Source of the DNA: Beta vulgaris subsp. vulgaris | Taxonomy: Eukaryota > Streptophyta > Magnoliopsida > Caryophyllales > Amaranthaceae | Assembly (NCBI RefSeq): GCF_026745355.1 | Contig: NC_079206.1 | Location: forward strand, 10,254,031-10,318,030 | DNA: 64,000 nucleotides | Direction: 5' to 3' | Part shown: in pieces, positions 22,471 to 33,627 of the stretch | Layout of the letters: the number at the start of each line of letters is the position of its first letter | Numbering within the stretch: position 1 is the stretch's first letter | Notes under the pieces: model-generated | Told to the model about the DNA's origin: nothing | What the model saw: the letters and a program-made list of their open reading frames with translations, nothing else | Database searches by the model: none | Translations under genes and position numbers: made by a program

Positions 22471-23968
22471 TCAATATATATATATAAAAGAGGAACTTTT
22501 CGGGAGCATAGAGCGCGCCACCTAGGATTGCCACGTCAATACGTCATCTTATTAATTTAGAGATAATAAAATTTAGAGTTTGAGAGATAAGAATTTATTC
22601 ACTCTACGGCTATGACAAAAATCAAAAAATTTTAGAATTTTTTCCTTGAATAATGCAAAAATGGGTTTTAATTCCCAAAATATGCCCAAAAAAATTAAAA
22701 TTCCCTACGTACCGTCCACGTAGGACGGCATGCGAGAAAATTGTTTTTTTTTTGTTTTAACCCACGGAAACCGCTACTCAAAGTAGCGGTTTAATTTTAA
22801 AATAAACCGCTACTCTGAGTAGCGGTTTATAAATATAAACCGCTACTCTGAGTAGCGGTGTATAAATATAAACCGCTACTCTGAGTAGCGGTGTACTTGC
22901 GCAAAATATGGTAAGCAGACATCAGTTTTCATAATAAACCGCTACTCCGAGTAGCGGTTTTACCTAGGTTGAAAAAAAAAAATTTCTCGGCACTTGTAAA
23001 CCGCTACTGCAAGTAGCGGTTTTACTAAAAAAAAAAAATCTCGCGTGCCGTCCTACGTGGACGGTACGCAGGGAATTTTAAGTTTTTTGGACATATTTTG
23101 GGAATTAAAACCCACTTTTGCATTATCCAAGGAAAAAATTCATAAATTTTATATTTTAGGGATCTATTATAACTAGGAATCTTTTATACGTACTACTATA
23201 CTGTATATTCACTCTACGGCTATGATTCACATATAAAATCACAAAATAAAATAAAAAAAATTGATTCATGAGATTTGCCTAAACCATACGATCGATAACA
23301 TCTAATGAACTGCTGCAAATCTACTAAAGTAGCCAACATTTTCAATGACAACTTCTATGCATTTGTGGCCACTCAATATCTACTTTATTTTATTTTTAAA
23401 CTTTTATTATAGTGATAAACTGATATGTTAATTAGTTGACAATACCGGTCAACATGCCTTAACTTATTAGAGATGGAAACAACCATTGCAATACTAACTT
23501 TATATCAACTTTTTATAAACTTTAATAATATATAATTAAAGATATTAAAGATAATCTAAAAATAAGGGTATAATGACAAATATTTTATCAATTCTTTTTC
23601 TACTACAATAATGGGTTTGGGCATGATTTTTAAGAAAATAAAAAAAATGTGTAGTTTATATTCCTTTAATTAACAAGTATAGGGGATAAGTAAATCCTTA
23701 TAAAGTAAGCGCAACTTTATGAGGCAATTTGATGAATAACTAATGATGATTTTATTAACATAAAGTAAAGATAATATTGACAATTATAGTTGTTTTTTAT
23801 TACTAAAAGTTGATTGGTCCAAATAGATAATTAATAGATGAAGTATGTAAATAAAATCGTGTTGGAAAATCTCATTTTACAGTAACAGAAAATCAATAAT
23901 GTTAACAAAAAATTACAAAAAATATATATAAAAAAACAACCCGTGCAACGCACGGGCTTCAAAACTAG
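22471..23968 (+). mobile_element. Non-autonomous Helitron, 1498 bp
   Basis: Starts TCAATATATATATATAAAAG right after an A and ends with the hairpin CCCGTGCAACGCACGGG (23940-23956), then CTTCAAAACTAG followed by T. TC start, hairpin, CTAG end and A/T insertion site are the hallmarks of Helitrons. It encodes no helicase. A foldback element (22616-23205) sits inside. Confidence 0.85.
22616..23205. mobile_element. Foldback element carrying six 21-bp palindromes
   Basis: Inverted arms of about 120 bp (about 22620-22738 and 23038-23160) share CCAAAATATG and GTACCGTCCACGTAGGACGG. Between them six copies of ACCGCTACT-nnn-AGTAGCGGT lie at 22770, 22806, 22839, 22872, 22938 and 23000. The whole is bracketed by the direct repeat TATTCACTCTACGGCTATGA at 22596-22615 and 23206-23225, which may be a target duplication. 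It has no open reading frame of note. Confidence 0.8.
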
Positions 23969-24015
23969 TTATTTAAGATAGCTGAAATGAGTAGAAGACA
24001 TAATAAGTAATTTAG

Positions 24016-24018
<3 letters not shown>

Positions 24019-24085
<67 letters not shown>

Positions 24086-24113
24086 TATAATAATAATAAT
24101 AATTAATATAATA

Positions 24114-24208
<95 letters not shown>
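24019..24208. repeat. (AAT)n microsatellite
   Basis: About 190 bp of nearly pure AAT with a few interruptions around 24084-24120, directly downstream of the Helitron end. Confidence 0.95.
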
Positions 24209-24209
<1 letters not shown>

Positions 24210-24211
<2 letters not shown>

Positions 24212-27098
24212 GTGGACTTGACTAACATATCCTTAAAGATCATTATAATTTCTTAAAATCATAATTAAAGTACGGTACTTATTGAGGGGAAAAAATAGTT
24301 ATTGTTTTTGTATTTGAAGTGAGGAAAAAAAGGACCCAAATTTGCATACCTATAGGCAAGAATTGTAATGTTGTGAATTTTGATTTTTTTTCAAAAAAAA
24401 GACTTCTGCAATGAATTGTGATTTTTTTTTTTGTATAATTCTGTTGTGAATTGTGAATTTTTTTGTGTATATGTGTTATAAGCAAGACACTTTTGTAACT
24501 TTTTTAATTTTGGTGTTGTTAATTGTTTGGTTGGTTAAACAAAACATGAAAAGTGAGATTTTCTAGGAAGCAGAAGAAGCCAAAGTGTATTGTTTGGTTG
24601 AAAAAATATGAAACTTAGAACTTTCTGCAAAATGGAGAAATTTACTTATTCTTTTGGGAAGTTAAAGATAAGGTTATACACTTTCTAGAAAATACAAGTT
24701 CATGTGAAAACAAAATTTTGGAAAAACTACTTCAGACGTTGGACTAAACAAGCACTTAATTTGTACTTCAATAGTTTTTTTTTGTAACGGGTACTATACA
24801 ATAAATATTACGCATCCCTCATTCAAATTCCTGGATCCGCCTTAATCCTCGAGATTTGTAGACCAACTTTTGCACTTTTGGTTTTGAACTTTTGTGGAAC
24901 AAAGGTCGAGCTATTGTAATTGATATAACAATAATAAAAGAGAGAAGAGAAAATAGAAACAAGTATCACAGAGCATTATAGCTATTGATAATTGATAGAT
25001 CTCAACCATTGATAAGGTTGACTTTAGATTTATCAACATATTAATACTACGATTGATAAATTTTCCAAATTTGAATCAGTATAAACATCAATATCATCTT
25101 CTGATCAATAATCAAATCTCTCCCCTAATTTGAAGGACATTAATCATCCTCGCTTGATTTTGTTTGGCAATTATCAATGGAGGTTGAAATGTGATTGTAG
25201 AATCACAATTCACAAAAAGAGAAACTAACTAATACCGGCTTTCTAGTGATAAGCAAACAATTTGTAATTAGGTAGATCAAGAGAGAGAAAAAATCGTGGA
25301 AATTAGTTATACTGTTGAAGTAAATTAGATCTACAAAAAATTACAATAAAAATGGAAGGTATAAATCTAAGACTTTAAATGGATGGTTGTGCTGTAAAAC
25401 ATATGATAGTTAGGGTATGTTCTCCCCAACTTATTTTCAGTCCAATTCGATTCAGTCCAATTCGATTGTAAATAGTTCAGTTTAGTTCCAATGCACCTTC
25501 TAAATTGAGTATTTACAAATTTATAATAAATGGTATTGTGAGATATGCATAATTATATTAGTACTCAATTTTTTCCCCATTAGTCAAATTAACACATATG
25601 CTATCACATTATATGAGGCATTGATTAAGTTATTACAATTATATAAATCTCGCAACATTTGGTGAATCATTCATATTTTGTTGCTTCATTATTAGTCCAT
25701 TACCCCATTCCTGGAAAAATTTTGTGTCAACATTTCATAGTTTGTTGCTTTTTTATCTTCACATTCCTATTCCATAAATCAAGTATAAAATAATGAAAAA
25801 CAACCCTTAGAATATATCATTCCTTTCCAATAAGATAAGTATATTTTAGAAATGATAGTAATTGCATATCAGTTTTGATAACGATATTGAGTCGCTCTCC
25901 TACACTTCATCATCTGTAAATAAAACGTGGGTATAATAATATGAAAAAAGAACTGCTATAAAAAATTCTAGGTTATGTAATATGCAAGTTGCAATATCGA
26001 GAACTAAACACAACATAATATGCCTAAAAGTTTCTATATATTGTTTAACAAAGTATTACCATCAAGACATGATACAGTAGCTAATGAACGCAAAAAAACC
26101 CTTTGAATGAATGAAATGTACTCTACCGAATTCCTATATATAATCATATTTCTGGGGTTACAAAATCATAGTACAACATTGAAAGTTCATACAATGATCG
26201 TATATAGGAATTCAAGTATGGATGCATCACGTACTTCAATGTTAAATGTATTTTGGTGAAGAGTCAGTTAGGTTTAGGAGAATTCAGGTTGAGAGAACGC
26301 ACCCCAAATTTTAAAGCATTTATGATATGGTGAATCATATGATACATTATCAATCACGAAAATCATGAAAAATATCATGAAAGATGACCATAAGTTTTTG
26401 GGGAGAGTTCATGTTGCAGATAGAAAACACTTGGAAAGTGTATTATGTATATTATACATATACATATTTACATGGGTAAAAGTATAATTATGTCTTACAA
26501 TTATATAATCCAGAAAATATATATTATCTGTTAATTAATCTTCTACAAAAAAGAAATGAATATATATATTAAATGTTCATATAATAAAATTGGGTTAAAT
26601 CATATTGAGCATTGAATAAAATGTGTGTGTGGTGTGTGTGTGGGTGTGTGTGTGTGTGTGGGGGTTAATATACTATGACTAAAATTTCGGGTCTAAGTTG
26701 CTAATTTGTAAAAGAGGGAGAGCTTAACTTGCCATATGAAAGATTGTCGTTAAATTTGTTTGGTGAAAGTTAACATTATGATAGCAAAAAAAGGTGGGAA
26801 TGTAAGTATGCATATTTTTTGTAGGTAAAGGTATAGTTATATGTAATCAATTATTATACTTTTTTCTTATTTTTTGTAGGTAAAGTCCATAGATAACTTA
26901 TATTCACTTTCATTAGAATCGATCACATTTATAAATATAATAGATTATTGTGTTAACATTTTCTTTATCTACTCATAATTTTGAAAATCGTGATTGTTGG
27001 TTGAAATGGATGTTAATAATGACTATCAAAATTTATTAAATTTATACACAACCATTAAATAAATATGTATTTAATTTTTTTTTTGAATTATAATATTC
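24210..27098. other. AT-rich intergenic region
   Basis: No coding sequence seen. Contains the left end of a family A MITE at 25413-25470 (GGGTATGTTCTCCCCAAC, then TTCAG-like motifs) with no matching right end, and a (TG)n repeat at 26622-26661. Confidence 0.6.
26622..26661. repeat. (TG)n microsatellite
   Basis: About 40 bp of TG with a few G insertions. Confidence 0.9.
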
Positions 27099-29174
27099 TC
27101 TATATCTAAAACAAAATCCTTGAAGCCACATGGTATGAAGTTAAGAATTTTTCAATGAAGCTAAAAAATTGAGTCATCAAACAAAATGGTAGATATCACT
27201 TGGTGAAGGAACACAAGATTATGAAGATATATATTTAGTCAAAAAAAAAAAAAAGATCAAAGAAAGTTCAGTTGATAACTCATAACATTATGGTTCAGAT
27301 TTAAGGAATTCTTTAGATCTCAATGAGAAGAAAAATAGGTAACTATTTGATAACTTAAATAAAGTTTGTAGATGATTAGGAGATTTCATTTATGCAATTA
27401 TGATATATTAAAAGAGAAGAAGTAGAAAGTTAGAACTCTTTAATCTCAATAAATATATGTTAAGATTATAACATAATTAAAATTAGTTTCATCATAAGTG
27501 GAGCATAATCACCTAGAACTAATGCATAACCAAGATTGAACTAGATCTATTATATCACATGAAATTTTCAAATGTAAAGAAATGGGTTGGTTATTTTATT
27601 GACACTTATCGAATCGTATTTATCATACTATAAGTTTAAATATTGACAAATCCAAACTTGGTGTATTAAACTTATTTAACACCTATATATTCAGATCATG
27701 ATTTTTATAGTGGAACTAAATAAATGTCTATAATACCCCTTTGTTCTAGAGACAGGCGAATGTCAAGTATAAATTGAAGTCAATATTTTTGTTCTTTGAA
27801 GTTTATTGTATCATTAGTGGGGTGGCTATGGGAATAAAGTGAAAGGGATGAGGGTGGTTTCTATTTAAGGTTGGTTTACATTAGTAGGGCAAAACAATAT
27901 GAAAAATAGTATATGCTAAATTCTAATTTTACTAAGTTGCATAATAGAGGTGTGTTTAGTGTGCATTTTGGTCGAGTAGGACCACTTTCTATTAGTAAGT
28001 TATGATATTTGGTAATATTGTAATCATAATTTTATGTTATTTCTTATAATTCTTTAAAGAAAAACCATAATTTTGTTTGAGTAAAATTAATGACTTTAAA
28101 ATAACATGGATCATACAAATAATGAAATCGTGATGTATTTATCTCATGCCGTTTGAGTTTTTTTTATTGCACGGGCTATCTCATCCCGTGCATTTTTATT
28201 AAACGTAAATTATGAATTATTTAATTTTCTACAAAACAAGTCATATTTTCTACCAATGGGTAGCGTATTTCTTCTACTAAATTTGGTTAATTGTGGTACA
28301 TGGATAATCGAACATTCATCTTCGAGGTCATAGACATGTTCAAGCTAAGGGGCTCCAAATAAAAGGAGACTACACTACTAAAATGAGAATAAAAAAAGAT
28401 GGAAAAACAACCAATCAGGCGGTGGCAAGGACACGGGGTGGCTCAATGAGCCAACAACAAGAAAATCAATCACGTTAGTTTTTTAGCTGGATAAGGAAAA
28501 TGATCCTATATCAGCTATATATAGTAGAAAATATATGTTCGGTATTTCCTAGAGAATGATTTAAAGGGGGTTTGAGTATGTCAAGGAAAGGGGAATAGTA
28601 TGACACTCATTCTGTCAAATGGAACAAAATTTCCCTTGAATTGTGTTTTGCAATGATTATAAATAAAAGTCAAAGATATCCCTATCACATATGGTTTGTA
28701 TCTCCCAAGTTCGGTTTTCAGCATAGCCAATTTTATGTGGTCATTCCTAAAGTCACGGGTAGAAAGTGTATAATAATACTAATTTGTGAGAAAGAACATG
28801 ATATGTCTAATATTACAGCTAATGAAATATATAAATAAGTCTTCTACAACCTAAGAGTGTCATGTATTTGCAAAACAATTTCATAATTAACATAAAGGAG
28901 CATTTTTTTGTCTTTCTGTGTAAAGTGCATCATTGATGCTTTCTTTTTGGTTAAATATGTATAGGATTATTCTGTATTTCAATACATTGTTCAAAGTTTA
29001 TTAATTTAATATAGTATAGAGGTTAAACTTATTTGAGTTTCAAGTAGTACATAAACATATATTAAATCGAGTGGACGTAGAGAATCTTTTATATGCTTTT
29101 ACTGTAGTTGGTATATAAACATGCTCATTAAACAAAAAAGTTCCAGTGCATTTTTGCACGGGTCCAAAAACTAG
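27099..29174 (+). mobile_element. Decayed Helitron
   Basis: The right end is clear: GTGCATTTTTGCAC hairpin, then GGGTCCAAAAACTAG followed by T, ending at 29174. A left end is proposed at 27099 (TCTATATCTAAAACAAAATC), similar to that at 18565. A helicase C-terminal remnant at 28620-28838 lies just inside the right end, as in autonomous Helitrons. Most of the interior is eroded and the left border is uncertain. Confidence 0.55.
28620..28838 (+). pseudogene. Helitron PIF1-like helicase, C-terminal remnant
   Basis: The frame reads CFAMIINKSQRYPYHIW...GRKCIIILICEKEHD...TANEIYK, the usual end of Helitron helicases (conserved MxINKSQG with Gly lost here). The rest of the ~1500-residue protein is absent. 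Confidence 0.7.
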
Positions 29175-29233
29175 TTTGTTTATAAATAAAAAATCCATAT
29201 CTCCTTCAATTTAATTAGATCATATGTAACTTA

Positions 29234-29412
29234 CGGCCTGTTCTCTCCAACTTATTTTCAGTTCAGTTCAATTCAGTTTGGTTCGATTCAGCTCTATACA
29301 ATACTTTTACTCTCACATATCACTATTCAGTTCAGTTCAGTTTAATTCAGTTCAGTTCAGTTCAATTAAGTTCAGTTCAGTTCAACTGTTTCATGCCGAA
29401 TAGAACAGGCCC
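29234..29412. mobile_element. Harbinger-like MITE, family A, copy 2 (179 bp)
   Basis: Ends CGGCCTGTTCTCTCC and GAACAGGCCC with TTA on both sides (29231-29233, 29413-29415). It shares the CTTTTACTCTCACATATC block and TTCAG interior with copy 1, with a shorter pentamer array. Confidence 0.9.
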
Positions 29413-29415
29413 TTA

Positions 29416-32400
29416 ATCACTAAAAAAAATCTATATGCAAAAAATTGTATAGGTTGTGCCTACCACGTGTTCGATAATTTGCCTCTAATAATATTATCAC
29501 TATATCTGTCGATTTTTTTTGAAGTGTTTTAATATGACATTGTTGGTGCAAAATCAGTTGGATGACTTTGCAAACAAGTCAATGCACACCCAGTAGTTAG
29601 ATATTGAATGTCACAGGAGTCTTAGTCCCTAGGGTTTACCGGTTTTAATTAGATAAAACCTTGCTAACGTACTTTGTTATAGCCTAATGTAATTAAACTA
29701 TAACGCCTAATAAATTCAGGCGATTAGTATTAAAGGAATCAGTTAATGCAATAATTAATTTATTAATTAAAGCTGAATATTCCCACATATATCACAAACT
29801 TCTAGAAAGATTCTTTTATAACACAAATGAAGATAAACCAGGCTGCACAATTTAAGGACAAACATGAAGATGAATACCTCCATGAATTTCGATTAAAACT
29901 GGAGATTGAACAAACTTGTGACTCAATACATTTTTCTAATTCTTGGCTAAGGACTAATTATAACCCCTGAAGAGGGTTGGCTACTCTAGGTTAAGCTACA
30001 CTAGAGAAGAAAGTAAATTGCACGTTTGTTGTGTGATGTGTTTGTTGTCCTTGTTCTGATATTCCTTCTTGTATTTATACTACGGAGATGTGTATAACTT
30101 CCTCGCTTCTTGGAGGGAAGTGATTTGGATCACTAATGATTCAAATCACAACTGTCATCTTCTGGTGCCATAGTGATTGAATCCTTTTAGCCACATTCTT
30201 GCATGATCCATAATCAAGTTAACTTTCAACCACGTCTTTGTCTATATTTTGGCGTCGCTTGACTTATATCCCTTGACCATTCTTGAATGCTGGACTTTCA
30301 TTTATGGGCTACTAGTTGTTTGACTTTTGTTGACTATTTATCATGGACTTCATTGTATAATTGGGCCTCCATACTTACATAAACATTAAATATTAAACCC
30401 TTTGGGGTTTGATATAATGTATCACAATAAATGTTATCTAAACATAAAAATGGTAGTAACGAATTACCCCCCTGATTTGTGAGGTGATGTGCTCAGGGCC
30501 CACAAATTATAAGCAGAGGAATATGCTCAATGGCTATACCCAATTTGTTTTAATAACATCCTGAAAGTAGCTTCTTCCATGATTCTAAGGTGATCGACAA
30601 ATCTCTCTTTTGGGTGGCTAAATTTGGTTGAAAAGAATAATCTATCGTGTATTCCTTCTTCTTTTTTCTTCTAGCCAAAGTAAAAACCATTAGGAAAGTT
30701 TGTCTAGGATATGATCACATGGGATAACTTTGTAACATCCAATAGGGATCTAAACCAAGGACCATAAGATTATGCCATATTTGGCATGTACATATATATT
30801 GCATTACATCTCTTGAAGATGATCCATTCACCATTCGAAAGACTTTTATATTCTTTAATTTGTATTTCCTTTAACGAAGAGTCTTCTGAGATATCTCTAA
30901 AGCATATCTGGTTGCCAAACTTCTTCCATGATGGCTTTACTCCAAGATTTGCACACCAATAAGGAAGTAATTTAACATGGTCATTTGTGTCAAGTTTTGA
31001 AAATATACATGCTTGCATTAAATCTAAATCTGACCCTATTTGAAAGGCCTTAGATTTAATTACATGTTTTGGATCCTTTTGTAAATAGGATTTTTGCCAA
31101 AGCACTTTATCAATCGTAGTATTTCACTTAATGGATTCTTCCTTTATGAATTCATTCTTATCTCCAGACATAATATCCAATGCTTTATGATGATTTAAAC
31201 ATTTGGAGGGATAAGGTTTATATGTTGGAGATATTGGACGAAACATAGATAGACGAGTAAAATCCATCAATGACCTTCACGTATGTTGTTTCCTACCCTT
31301 CACATATGCTGTTTCCTAACCTTCGCATATGTTGTTTTTACATACATATATATAGACGAAGGCCTAAACTTTTATCCACTTATTTTCTTAACAGCTTAAT
31401 TAGAAGGCACTTATTTAGAAAAAAGTAAGCATCAAAAGACACGTGATAACTTATTTAAATGCCATAAAATATAATTATTTTATTGATAATTTATCATTCC
31501 ATATTAAATTTGAGAAATTACTTTTAGAAGTAATTTTGTAAATACTAACATTTATCTATTTGTAGATAAACATTATAATTTTAATCAAACGCTCTAATAG
31601 GGATCCTTTGGAGATGATCTCTACAAACAAGCCCTACCATGGCATGGTAGTTTTCATTCTTGATTTCATATCCTGCTGCATATCTTATGACAACAAAATA
31701 ATAGCCATATTCAGGACCATAATTAAACCTTCCCTTGAAGATCATCTTGCGATAAGTATTATCCCAAGCATATCTCCTAGAGGGCGAGATACATCCAGGG
31801 GAAGAAACCTCGTGAGACCCATAACTCCCATAGTTGACACACACACTTAAAGTGTATTATTCTTTCCTCTAACTCGTCTTGGCCTGGTTCCACCCTTACA
31901 ACCTTGACTGAGGTTTCATCCCCCATTTCCTACACACTAGTAGTAGTTTATCTTGTGAACTATTTAGTAGTCTTGGCCAAATAAAGGTAGCCAGTATATC
32001 CATGATGGCGCCAACTTTGGTAGCGCTGGATTTTACTAGCGCTGGATCTTCTGACTCCGCAGTTGGATCATCTCCAAAGATCCTAGCCATATGTTCACCC
32101 CATTAAACATATTGTCACAACGATGTGCAAGACAAAAAAAGAAAACTAATATTGTCACAAAAACGTGAAAAGTTTTCGCTTAATTTAGGGACTCAACAAC
32201 CCCTATTTAATTCCACTAATTTTTGTCATTCATCTAACGGTATACATTTGCACTATAAAGGTTTTTATTATATGAAATATTATTGTAAGTTAAATGTAAA
32301 AATTATTATATCTATTCATATTATCTTCAGACGGATCCATTTTTCATTCAGCTTCAATGAGCACAGTTTTTAATGATTCAAGTATTGTTTGTACTACTCC

Positions 32401-33627
32401 AATGGTGTACATATATATGCTAATTCAATTGTAAATTTTGTTAACATTAATGAAATATCAATTATTAATTTTTAGAGTTGCAATCATCATCTTCCCAATC
32501 GTCTTTTGATGCACCGCTAGACACATTTACTTCTAACAATAATTCTACTAGCATTGTTATTAACGATATATGATTTATATATATTTTGGAATTAAGTGAT
32601 TCTTATTTTTATTGAACGATAAAACAAAATTATATGCAAAATCTCATGCTCAAATTTATTTGAAATTTACTTTAGTGAAACAATCTACTTCACATATCAC
32701 CAGAAATAAAAGAAAGCTCATTTTGTTAGAAAAAAGAAGTCGAGGTATGCATTATCTACTTTCAAAGTCATGATGGTATACGAATTATGTTCATTTATTT
32801 GTTTCGACTAACAAAAACGCAAAAATGATAAGCACTTCTATGATTTCTGGAGACATGTTGAATTGACACAACAGGTCCGTCTCGTATAATTTAGGGGCCT
32901 TGTGCTAAATTAGAAATGATTCCCACGGGTAAAAAAAAAGACATAATTATATACATATCAAAAAGTAAGCAAATCATATAATTTGGGATTAAGAAAATTA
33001 AACCAAGAAAAGTTGAGTTATGAAGGAGCTTTTTTTTAGCAGATTAACAGCATTATAGGATACTCCCAAAACTCTTTGTAGAACCAATCAGACCACTACC
33101 ACTGTACCATAAAATCTGATTACCTAAATCAACCACATAACTTATTATATAAAAGTGTCCAGTTAAGAAATGAAAAATCGAAATTCTTCTATGATTTAAG
33201 TTCATCGATCCTCTGGTCTTTCTGTAAATTTACAGAGGATTAGAGAGAGACAAGATTAAGAACAAGCTTCATTAGAAAGAAATTATATTTTCCATGTACT
33301 TAGAATTGTATCCAACACTCAGTTTGCAAGAAACTTACAAAATCGTTGCTTTTCCAGAACATCAGTATGAAGAAGCAAAGTCAAACTCAACCAAAACTTT
33401 TTCTTATTCTACTACCTATTGCAAATACTACCATTCAATATGAGTGTGTTACAGAAGACAATAGTGACAACGACGTCAATGATATGGATATCGTTACAGA
33501 TTGACATATCATTTCTACTACCTATTGCAAATCACGTGAAACTTCACAATGATTATTATTATTTGTTGTATTTTCTTATTCTTTAAAATTAATATCGCAT
33601 ATTTTATTAATGCATTTGTTTTTCACA
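29416..33627. other. Spacer with a decayed minus-strand retroelement-like region
   Basis: On the minus strand, open pieces at 32090-31896, 31844-31581 and 31105-30770 look like frameshifted coding sequence. They are followed by a G-run (about 30467-30473) and then about 900 bp with a promoter-like TATAAATAC on the minus strand (near 30080), ending at TGTTGGTGC (29543). The order suggests a retroelement 3' part plus LTR. I could not identify any protein domain in the pieces, and no second LTR was found. A 24-bp motif (CTTCACATATGCTGTTTCCTA-like, but 20 bases at most conserved) is repeated three times at 31268-31338. Confidence 0.35.

Noticed and set aside
22770..23020. CRISPR-like regular repeats
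   Set aside because: The repeats are full palindromes in a plant transposon, linkers are short and AT-rich, and no cas genes exist; spacing alone does not make a CRISPR array.
29543..32090. Endogenous pararetrovirus
   Set aside because: I saw no RT, movement-protein or coat motif and no tRNA-Met primer site, so a viral origin is not supported.
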